Of a stretch of 64,000 nt of DNA, positions 48,401 through 60,400 are shown in pieces. The stretch is from Fragum whitleyi (taxonomy: Eukaryota > Mollusca > Bivalvia > Cardiida > Cardiidae). Below the pieces are notes generated by a model that worked only from the letters and a program-made list of their open reading frames with translations, was not told where the DNA came from and made no database searches. The stretch covers positions 17,056,526-17,120,525 of the forward strand of contig OX411545.1 in NCBI GenBank assembly GCA_948146395.1, written 5' to 3'. How positions within the stretch are numbered: the first letter of the stretch is position 1; each line of letters begins with the position of its first letter. A program made the position numbers and the translations under genes.

Positions 48401-51400
48401 CAGGGATCTGTGACAACATATAGTATTATTGGTCAGTTGTTAAACCTGTTAGCTTGACTTTTTTTTAGCTCACCTGAGCACGAAGTGCTCAAGGTGAGCT
48501 ATTGTGATGGGCTGCTGTCCGGCGTCCGTCGTCCGTCGTCCGTCGTCCGTCGTCCATCGTCCGTCGTCCGTCGTCCATCGTCCGTCGTCAAACTTTACCT
48601 TGTGTGCACTCTAGAGGCCACAATTTTGGCCCAAATGTCTTGAAACTTGGTCAGAATGTTTGTCTCCATCAAATCTCGGTCAAGTTCGAAATTGGGTCAA
48701 GTGGGGTCAAAAATGGGGTCAAGGGGTCAAATTTTAGAAAAACCTTGTGGGCACTCTAGAGCCCACATTTGTGGCCCAAATGTCTTGAAACTTGGTCAGA
48801 ATGTTTGTCTCCATCAAATCTCAGTCAAGTTCGAAATTGGGTCAAGTGGGGTCAAAAATGGGGTCAAGGGGTCAAATTTTAGAAAAACCTTGTGTGCGCT
48901 CTAGAGACCACATTTGTGGCCCAAATGTCTTGAAACTTGGTCAGAATGTTTGTCTACATCAAATCCCGATCAAGTTCAAAATTGGGTCAAGTGGGGTCAA
49001 AAATGGGGTCAAGGGGTCAAATCTTAGAAAAACCTTGTGTGCGCTCTAGAGACCACATTTGTGGCCCAAATGTCTTGAAACTTGGTCACAATAATTGTCT
49101 CCATCAAATCCCGATCAAGTTCAAAATTGGGTCAAGTGGGGTCAAAAATGGGGTCAAGGGGTCAAATCTTAGAAAAACCTTGTGTGCGCTCTATAGGCCA
49201 TATTTTTTGCCCAAATGTCTTGAAACTTGGTCACAATAATTGTCTCCATCAAATCTCGATCAAATACTAAATTGGGTCAAGTGGGATCAAAAAGGGGGTC
49301 AAGGGGTCAAATCTTAGAAAAACCCTGTGTGCCCTCTAGAGGCCATATTTATGGCCCAAATGTCTTGAAACTTGGTCAGTATGTTTGTCTCCATCAAATC
49401 TCAGTCAAGTTTGAAATTTGGTCAAGTAGGGTCAAAAATGGGGTCAAGGGGTCAAAACTTAGAAAACCTTGTGTGCACTCTAGAGGCCATATTTTTGGCC
49501 CAAATGTCTTGAAACTTGGTCACAATGTTTGTCTCCATCAAATCTCGGCCAAGTTTTAAATTGGGTCAGGTGGGGTCATAAAATTGGTTCAAAGGGTCAA
49601 ATATAAGAAAAACCTTGTGTGCACTCTAGATGTCATATTTTTGGTCCAAATGTCTTGAAACTTGGTCAGAATGTTTGTCTCCATCAAATCTCGGTCAAGT
49701 TTGAAATTGGGTCAAGTGGGGTCAAAAATTGGGTCAAAGGGTCAAATATAAGAAAAACCTTGTGTGCACTCTAGAGGCCATATTTTTGGTCAAAATGTCT
49801 TAGAAATTGGTCAGAATGTTTGTCTCCACCAAATCTCGGTCAAGTTCGAAATGGGTCAAGTGGGGTCAAAAACGGGATCAAGGGGTCAAATCTTAGAAAA
49901 ACCTTGTGTGCACTCTAAAGGCCATTTTTTTTCCCAAATGTCTTGAAAGTTGGTCAAAATAATTGTCTCCATCAAATCTTGGTTAAGTTTAAAAATGGGT
50001 CAAGTGGGGTCAAAAATGGGATCAAAGGGTCAAATCTAAAAAAAAACTTGTGTGCACTCTAGAGGACATATTTTTGGCTCAAATGTCATGAAACTTGGTC
50101 AGAATGTATATCTCCATCATATCTCGGTCAAGTTCAAATTGGGTCAAGTTGGGTCAAAAATGGGGTCAAGGGTTCAAATCTTGGAAAAACCTTGTGTGTA
50201 CTCTAGAGGCCACATCTTTGGTCCAAATGTCTTGAAACATGTTTGTCTCCATCAAATCTCAGTCATGTTCAAAATTGGGTCAAGTGGGGTCAAAATTGGG
50301 GTCAAGGGGTCAAATCTTTAAAAATAGAAAACATGTTTACTCAAATACCTTGAAACTTGGTCAATATGTTTGTTTGAAACCTAGGTCAAGTTTGAAATTG
50401 CCTTGAAATCTTACACAAGTTTGATAGAGGGTCAAAAACGTTTTTTAGTACTTTAGAGGCAACATTTTTAACTGAAATGATTTCTTCTTGATCTCTTTGA
50501 CTTTTATTTAGCCATGCATCAGGTGAGCGCTTTAGGGCCAATGGCCCTCTTGTTGACAAAAACAAAACAAGGTATTTTCATCACCTTGGTGCCATTTGCA
50601 TTGGTGTTATTGTCGATGTAGGCGTTGGCATGACAAACTCTAGCCTTGGATCTCTGTTGTAATTGAAGATATGTTCATGAAACTTGGCATGTGTTCTCTT
50701 CACGACAAGAGCTATGCAGACTTTCAAGGGGGATTTCCTAGGAGTTATGCCTCTTTTTTTACTTTGATTGTTTGCATTATCCAGCATCTGCAGCCAAGCA
50801 TTGAAACTCATAGGTGGTGCTCCTGTTTAAAATTCTGAAATACTAAAAGAGTTGCAAGAGAAATGTATTAAATAGAAATTTTGGTGTATTGTTTCAGAAT
50901 CCAGTTTTTGATCCTTTTTGCAACAATCTGTTGTGTCCAGAAGCCAAGCCGCTGTCATAAGGCAGTTGGTAGCGCATTGGACTGTCTAGATTTCCTGGGT
51001 TCGATTCCCTTTAGCAGCCTTCGTCCTTTCCGTCTATTGGCTCCAACCAATGGGTTGATAATCATAGACCTATGTGAGATAGCAGTTGGAGGCTAAGAAA
51101 TGATTTAATGGTGGAACTGGTGTGAGAAATACCAGGAATCCGTTTTTGGTTCTCCAACTTCCACTATTTTAGATGAAAGATTGTTGAAAGCGGGGTAAAA
51201 TCACATTCAAAGAAACAAATCCAGAAGCTGTATTTGAGATAATTTGTTTTTGTTACTATGGTCTTAACCCATGTCAGACTGAACCAGGAAAATTCCTTCT
51301 ATTGCACATGTGCAGTCTGATCTTAGTCCATACCACCTGTTTTCCCCTTCCAAACAAAAAAAAGCTTGAAATTTATATTTCCAAAATCAATGTTCTCAAA

Positions 51401-54400
51401 CAAATGGTACTATCAGTGTTTTGAGCTGTTTGATTTGAATGAATTTTTGCCAAGAATTTTGTATTCAGCATTACAAGGGTTAATGAAGTTTATGATTTTT
51501 TTATAGCATAAACCTCCACCAGTCAGAGAGAGTGACATGTTTAACAGCAGCGACAGTATAAACAGTGAAGAGGAACTCCATCAGGTAGGCTGGACTTTTT
51601 ATGCCCACCCATTGAAAGATCAGGGGCATATTGTTTTACCATTGTCTGTCTGTCTTTTGGTCTGTCTGCAAAACCTACCACTCTTAAGATTGCCAATTAC
51701 TTCAAGGCTTTTCAAGATATAATGCTCGTATTTGGCATGATGATAGATCACCATGGTGTGTACAGATACCAAGGTCAAGGTCATGTGATAAGGTCAAAGT
51801 CACCTGTCACGATCTAAGTTCTAAAAATTGCCGTTTCACAAACACAGCTTGTTATCCTTTGCAAAAAACACAAATCTTTTCGTGAAAATAGAAATATACT
51901 TCATCATTGGACATCATTGGACATCTTAAATCTTATAACTGAAGATAAAAATAGCTTTGTTGTTATCTGATGACCATTGTGGGCCTGTTCATATTGACTA
52001 TGATGATAGATCTCAATGATACACATCATTCTGCTTGTACCAAGGTCAAGATCATGCTACCGTGTCAAGTTCATCTATGAAGGTCAAAGTTCTGTATTTG
52101 CTGTTTTGGGACCTTTGTGTTTCACAAACACATCTTGTTCTCACTTAGTTTATATATTTGAAAAAAATGATTAAGATATTAAACAATTTTAAACGCTTGT
52201 AAACTTGTGAACGTCAATCAATTTCAATATAGATTGTAGATTAAAATCATAGTTTTATAAGACCATTAGCAAGGTTATATCAAAAACTTGTTATTGATTT
52301 TTGGGAAAAATCTGTTTTGCAAACAAATCTTATTTTCTTAGGAAATGTCCCAAATTTTGGAAGAAGGTGGACAAGATCTTGAAATAGATGCTTCGAAGTT
52401 CAATAAACCACAGAAACAGACACATAGAAAGTATGCCAAAAAGGGAAGACAATCAAGTAACTCAGATGATGAAGATGGTAGTGAAAAGTTGATGTTGAGC
52501 ATGAGAGAGTTAAAGGTTAGTGAGCCAATTGCCAGACAACATTATTATTCAATAGAGGTACAGAAAAGAGGGGATAAGCCAGTCTAAAATCTTTATTTCT
52601 CGTTGAAACCTAATGTTTTGGGTACTCATTTGAATCGTCATAAATAGGCAGAATGTTGAATCCTAAATTCTGACTGGCTGTCAATTTTATCTATTACTGA
52701 CTTGGAAAAATAGTCTGAAATCCTAGTCAGACAGATTGGAAAATCAAATAAAAAATTTGTCTAACCAATAAAGAGATGAATTTGACCTCTTTTTCAAAAC
52801 TACATAATCTAAGGTAACCTTTGGAAAATGAAAATGGAACATGGAGCCAATTCCTTATTTCAGTTTTTGATTAACACAATGAAGTAAATTTTGATTGGAT
52901 GAATGTTCAATCTACATTTTGACAATGTGTTGATGTAAATACCCCAATCAAAATTTTAGCTAGACATTAGGTCAGGTGACATTGAATAACTTGCTGACTA
53001 GACTTAGAATTGTCTGACAAATTGTAATATCAAATGAATTTCGTAGAAACATTTTTTGTAGAAGACCTAATTAATTGGTTAAAGGAGTTTTTGGTAATGG
53101 TAAAAGTTGCTGTTGATATGCTGTTCATCAATTTCAGCAACTACGACACAGCTTGGTGAAAAATGCAACCATTAGAGATAGTTTGGCCAGAAGAGACAGT
53201 TCAGTGAGTACAGAATAGTACTTTTTAGCTCTACTGACTGAAGGTCAGAAGAGCTATAGCAATGGTGTGTTCCTTGTCCGTCTTTCTGTAAACAATTATA
53301 ATTCAATATGAAATATCAGGCTAAATAGAGGAAAAACTATGTTGTCAGTAGAATGTCTCAGGCTCTCATGGATCACTTGTTTAATCAATGGAACATGATT
53401 AATGTGATTTGTCCTGAAATTGCTTGGCTGACATTCTTCACTATTTGTAGAATTTCTAAATATAGGGAGATCATTTTACCTTCCTGTATATAGGGTATAA
53501 TGTGTAAGTGTCTTACAATATCAATGTTATCTGGTGGAGGTTGGGAGAAATTATCATGATGAGATTTTGCTGAGTTTTGATAATTTCTAGCCCTTTAGAC
53601 AAGACAACATTGATACTTTAAGACACTAACATATTCTATTTATCATGCAATTATTTTTCAGTGCTTAATTGTAATGAGAAAAAAGTTAAAATCAAAGAAA
53701 TTCAGGTGAAAGTGATTCTTATTGAGAATCGGAATATTCAAATTATTTCTTTAAAAAAAACCCCAAAAACCTATCTAATTTCATTTTATTTGGCTTTGTT
53801 ACATCATCATGATGAAAACTCCTAATTAATCAATTATTTCACAGAAAAAAATGCTTTTAAGTTATTTCTAAACTTTTATCTCAAATGTAAGAACTCACCA
53901 ATTACTGTTTGAGAAGGTAAAGCAAGGAATGAAGGAAAAGTAAAATGAAAAATCATACTTGTTTACAAAAGAAAAAAAACAAACAGAATCTTTACCGATG
54001 GATAGATGAAGAATGTGATTAAGTTGTATGAATGATTAGCATTGGCAAGCTGAGCTTAGAATAAAATACCCAAGTCAAGCTTTCAAGCTTTTGTTAATTT
54101 TGGTTACTCCTTGTCTGTTTCCTGTCAATACATCTGTCTGTCAATATGTCAACAACTTTATTCAATATCCTCTCCTCTTATACTTGGGGATTGTTTAGGG
54201 TGAACCTTTAATGGAATTTTCCGTATCATGTGAACTTATGCTTATTGGCACAGTTTGGCAATGTTATGCTGGGTCACAGAAAAGGCACCTTTCTGTATAT
54301 TGTTTATCTGGTGATATTTATTGTAATGACAACACTCATGCTGTATCCATACATTAATTCTAAATTTGCCTACGAGTGATCACTAATGTTACAGGGGGAA

Positions 54401-57400
54401 GAAGATATAATCCCTGAAGCTCCAATACCTGAAGTTGAAGAAGATCTGCCCACTGATGATAGTACCTCACTAGAGGAGAGTCCTAGAAGACATATAGATC
54501 TGAAAAAACCTGATGATACAATTGTGATAGAGTTTGGTGGCACTCCAATCTCTAATAAAAGTATGGGATAAGTAGTTCAGCCCCGCATAAAGCTGTTTGC
54601 AAATTATACCCTGCTTTGCATGCAAGTGCAGGTGCAAAGCAGGGTTTAATTTGCAAACAGTTTGTATCCTCAAACTAGGGATGTTGATACAATTGCTACA
54701 TATACTAATGCTCAGTATCAGCTCTAGATTTGCAAGCAACAGACAATTTGTCTTCCACAGATGGATTGATAACCATATACCTAGGGATAGTACCGGGAAT
54801 AGTAGCTGGGGACTAGGAAGGACTGTAATGGCAGTATTGGTATGAGAAATACCAGGAATCAATTGTTGCAGCAACATAACTGAAACATTGTTGAAAGCGG
54901 CATTTAACTATACTCAAACATAAGAAAAAAGATCTAGGCTTATTGTTTTACCATTTACATTTATCAGGCTTTCTTTCTGCAAAATTCAACAAAAATGATT
55001 AGGATCCCCTTTTCAAGATACTTTCATATTTGTTTTGACATTAGATCTTATTGATATACACCAGCAGAAACTAAAGTCAAGGTGGGCTATCAAGGTCAAC
55101 TGCCAAACTTTTGAAAATTTACTTGAGGAAGACAGATATCAGAAATTATCTGAAATATGGCACATTATAAATTCCCACACAAGTTGTTTGTAGAATGCTT
55201 AATGAAATAAGCTAGAGTCCAAATAGTAAAATAACATTATCATCCCTGTCATAAAGCAGAACTACTTTTGGGTTCATCAGCAAAGCCATCAAAGAATGGT
55301 CTTCTGGTATCAAATTACTCTAAAATCTTTAAGAACTCCTTTCTTAATTGGTCAGAAATTGTAATTGGTACAACATGGTCAAAGAAATGTTGTACATGTT
55401 CAGATTTACCAGTAGGTGGCATAGGGTAGAGGACAAAGCTACTCTGTCATATCTTCCAAACACAAGGGTGTGTATTCAAATTATCTGATTAGTGATTTTG
55501 TGTTATAGAGGTGGAGAGAAATTTGTCGGCGGCAAGAAAAAAAGATTACAATGATGGAGAGATTTCTAACAGACTAAATCAACAGAGACCATCTTCTGCC
55601 AAACAATCAAGAGACCCACCCAAACTGACCAACAGATCTCAGTCTGCAAAGACCCTCATCTCATCTGGTAGGTATACCATATTTCTCCTATTAAACACTC
55701 CCGAGAGCTATACATAATATGGTCAGGGAGCCTATTTTTAGTATATTTTTTCTGATTTAGAAAAAATCATTATAATTGGTGCCTTATTGGCCGTTTTTCC
55801 TTAAATTTGAGGCGAATTTCCTCTAAAGAATCCTATAAATGATTGTTTAGAGGAAATTCATTTCAAATTAGAGAAGAAGTCTCAAAAAGTTCCTAAGATT
55901 TAGGCATTTTAAGTGCTCCGTTTAGCGAGGGCGCTATAATAAGAGGTCATTGTTAAATGACATTCTGTTGGTGTTTCTGAATGCATTCCGACATAATCCC
56001 ATTTTTTTACGCCCCTGAAGAAAAAAAGCATCCAAAAGCAACATGGCAACTGAAAAAGAAAAGGCTTTTTGCAAGTTTTCCTCCCCAAAGCTTGGGTGAT
56101 ATCATTTTTTCCAGCTGGAAATAAATCGTCATATACCACGGCAAGGAACCGTATAACCAATTCATGTGTCCAAAGTGTTGTGTATAATTGATTTGCCCAG
56201 TGAAGATATTACTCAGGTGAGCAATAGAGGGCTATTTGTTTCAGAGTATTCAAAAATGTGCAGGTCTATTTTAATGTTAGAACTATGCACATTTTCTATT
56301 TTCAGATAAGAACACTGTAAGACCTCTATCTGCCAACAGACGGACACCAGACAGATCTAGTGTAGATACTGATCATGAAGCATCTGCAGTGCTAGCAGCA
56401 TTGATCGAGGAGAATGAGAAAGCTGTCAAATACAATGATAAAGGGGTAACTACTGATGTTTATTCTGTATTGTATATAACTGCATGAACTTATTTAGGCC
56501 ATTTATGGAGGATCCAGAGATAAATCTTCAAACTTCTTGAAATCTATCAGTTCAAAATTTTCATGTAACTTATAAGTAGTTTTGAAAATGATTTATCATA
56601 TGAATTATGAAATAATTGTAACAGTCTTTAGTATGCATTGTTATACTTTCTAAGCTCATTTCCATAGATATTTTACCAATGAATAAAAAGAATATTCAAC
56701 CAAGTTATCTAAATCTTCTGGCCTAGGTCATTTTATTACCAGTATTCAATTACTAGCCAATGATACTAGAAGGTTTACAAAACATTGGATGTTAAAATTG
56801 ATTTCTGTTTAAAAACTTTAACTGTCATCAAAAGCAGCTGAAGAAAACCTTATAAAATCCCTGGTATGATGCTTCCTAGTTTACATCAAATGAGACAGTC
56901 AAAGACTGCAATGTCAAAAAACATGTATAATACAGACCTGAAGCTGGTATGGATTCTTTGGTTTCCAAAGTCAAGCCTTGATCTAAAGCAGCATAAGAAA
57001 ACCTTGTAAAGCCCTCAGAGCTTTATTTGAAATACAGTCAAATCTTTGTGAACAGTCACCTGAGAATAGCTGTCAAATTGCCGTAATTCGTGCCTTCTAC
57101 TAATTTGTGTTACCTGAGTGCCAGCATTTCATTTGATAATGGTAGCAGTTTATTTATATTCTGATTCATCAACCTTTTAAATCTTAGCATTCCTGTCTTT
57201 CCGATCTATTGCAAGACATTTTTTCAAGGAATGATTTCGGAACTTGTTTACATACGCTATTCCCCAGGTAAAAATATATTAATTTTGAATGACCAAAAAT
57301 CATAAATTCAGCTTATTTCAGCTGAATTTACATTGTTTTTGTCTCCTATAGCTGATTTGGACATGGAATACTTTTGATACAAATTCTACATTTTTGGTGA

Positions 57401-60400
57401 CCCATCAAATGGAGTCGTATTAGAGAATTGTAATTCGTCTCAATGGCCGCCGGGGGAGGAAGGGGGGGGGTCTTTTAAGCACTTAACTCCTATATGCTGT
57501 GGATTTTACCTTGTCCCTTGGGTAGCAGCTATTGAAAGTTTTGACTGTACCTCAAATCTCTTGAAAACACTTGAAATTTCTACTATGATGAATCATGTGG
57601 TTAGGCTTGTATCTATTCCCAGGTTTCCAAAGTCAAACCATCACCAAAAGCAGCTAGAGAAAACCTTGTAAAGCCCCTATATGATCAGTCAGAGATGCCT
57701 CCTCGGTTACATCAAATGAGACAATCTGAGACGCCCAGAGACCGGGTACATCAGAGTGGAAATAAACCTCTTGTATCCAGGGAGAAAATAGAGCAGATCA
57801 TGGAGAAAGTCCTGCGCATGAACCCAAAGTAAGATTGGTTTGAGAATAACCCTCTGTTTGATTGTAAGACAGATTTATATTTCATTGAGTGAACAAAGAA
57901 CTTTTTTTTCCAGAGAAGAGCCACAAGTGAAATATAGCTGTTATTGTTCACAAAATAAAATATCAGTTGATTTTACTCTAAAAAACAAACCATTACTGTT
58001 TTCCTTTACTATAAAAATGAAACAAAATGTGAAAAATTCTAGTTCAGCTGTTTAATTCACTTTTATTTAATTCTAATTGATTCCATCAGATTTCCAACAT
58101 TCTGATTGGCTGCAAAATTACTTTTATTTCTCAATGAAATTAATTTAGATTACACAGCTATTTTGTAAGCTTCTGCAAAAAGAAGTCCCATAAGGTAACT
58201 GCCCCAATGTTGACAAAGCTTTACCCTTTGCTTCACGATATTAAAATATAAGATATGAAGATAATATTTGTTGATTTCATAGAGGTATGAAACTAAAAAC
58301 CTTATCACACTCATGTATGAATCTGCTTCACATATTCATACAGTGTGTTAAGGTTTTTGTTTCATACCTCTATGAAATAAACAAATAGTCCCTTAAATCT
58401 CTTATATGAAACAACAAAGTTTTACCCTAGTCCAAAATACGTCATCTTGCCTTAAAGCTTTGATCTTTTGTTGATAAATAGAGAATAACATGTCCGTGTC
58501 TCATCTGGTAGAGGTTGGTAGAATTCTCACTTCCAAGACCTGATAACATTGATATTTTAAGACACTTACATGTCATTCTGTTTATCATTCAATAATTTTT
58601 AAGCGTTTATTAGTCCCCCACGGTTACCGGTTGGGGTCTATAGGTTTGCTCGATTCCGTCCGTCCGTCTGTCTGTCTGTTGGTCTGTCCGTCTGTCTGTC
58701 CGTCACACTTTTGTCCGGGCTATATCTTCTAAACCATATGTGCTAGCAACTTCAAACTTGGTACACTTATAGATCTCATTGAGTAGAAGTGTCATGTTCA
58801 AGAACCGTTACTCTGCCACGCCCACTTTTTGAGTTATTGTCCTTTGTTGTTTTTACCGGAACATATCTCCTAAACTATGTGTGCTAGCAACTTCAAGCTT
58901 TGTACACTTATAGATCTCATTGAGGAGAAGTGTCATGTTCAAGATCCATAACTCTGCCACACCCTTTTTCTGAGTTATTGCCCTTTGTTGTTTTAAGCCT
59001 TACATTCTTGTCCGGATCATATCTCCTAAAGTATAAGTGCTAGCAACTTTAAACTTTGTACATGTATAGATCTCATTGAGGACAAGTGTCATGTACAGGA
59101 ACTGTTACTCTGCCACACCTTTGAGTTATTGCCCTTTGTTGTTTTTACCCTTACATTTTTGTCCGGATCATATCTTCTAAACCATATGTGCTAGCAATTT
59201 CAAACTTTGTACACTGATAGATCTTATCGAGGACAAGTGTCATGTACAAGAACTGTTACTCTGCCATGTCCACCTTATGAGTAATTGCCCTTTGTTGTTT
59301 CTATCCTTACATTTTTGTCCCGTACTTATCTCCTAAACCATAAGCCCTAGCAACTTCAAACTTGGTACACTGGTAGATCTCATTGAGAAGAAGTGTAATG
59401 CACAAGAACTGTAACTCTGCCACATGCACTTTTTTTAGTTATTGTCCGTTGTTGTTTTTTATCCTGACATTTTTGTCCGGACCATATCTCCTGAGCCATC
59501 AGTGCTAGCAACTTCAAACTTGGTACACTTATAGATCTCATTGAGGACAATTGGCATGTACAAGAATCATTCTTCTTCGCCCACTTTTGGAGTTTTTGCC
59601 ATTGGTTGTTTTAACTCTTATATTTTTGTTTGGGACATTTTGTTCAAAACCTAATGTGCTAGCAACTTCAAATTTTGTATACAGTTATAGATCTAGTTAG
59701 TAGGAAATATATTTTAAGAAAGGATTTTTTGTTATTGGGGGGGGGGGACTCCTGTATTGCATGGCAATACGACATGCACTTGTTTGCAATTAACCTTTAA
59801 AAATCAAGAAATTCAGGAGAAAGTGTATTCTAATTGTTTCTAAAGATAGACTGCATAATATCATGTTATGTTATCAGACAGGTGATACTAGGTCAATACC
59901 AACTTCATTGCATGATAGAATATCTTTCCTTATTTTATCAGACAACAAAGAAAGCTTGTAAAGATGTTAGGGAGTATAGAACAGTCACTGGTTGATGAGA
60001 ATAAAGATCCAGAGGAAGACAAACAGTTAACTCCACGTAGATCCGTCAATAAACCTGTCAAGGCTGTCAAGGCATCAATATCAAAGGTAAATTGAGAAAA
60101 AAAGATCTGAAATAAAAAGCAAAAGCAATTGGATTATTCCTTTTATAGTGTCCGATTCAAGAATGGGTCTTGGCATCGCTATTGAATATAAATTAATCAA
60201 CATAGGTCTAAAGCTAAGTCATTTTCACACCACATAAATCTGTCAATAAAACCAGTCAAATCAATTAAAGGTGTATAATCAACATAGGTCTAAATGAAAT
60301 GAATAAAGTAAACAAAATCTAAATCGGTACCTGACAAATAAGTGTCTGTAAACGAAAATGTTGATGTATTGAATGTTGATCAAACAGGAGTTGACTGTAA

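Noticed and set aside
48647..49559. Overlapping plus-strand frames of 60-110 codons with similar proteins
   Set aside because: They are shifted readings of the 145-bp tandem array, with no start or splice context.
48593..50330. CRISPR-like array
   Set aside because: Units are contiguous 145-bp tandem copies without unique spacers, in a eukaryotic intron.
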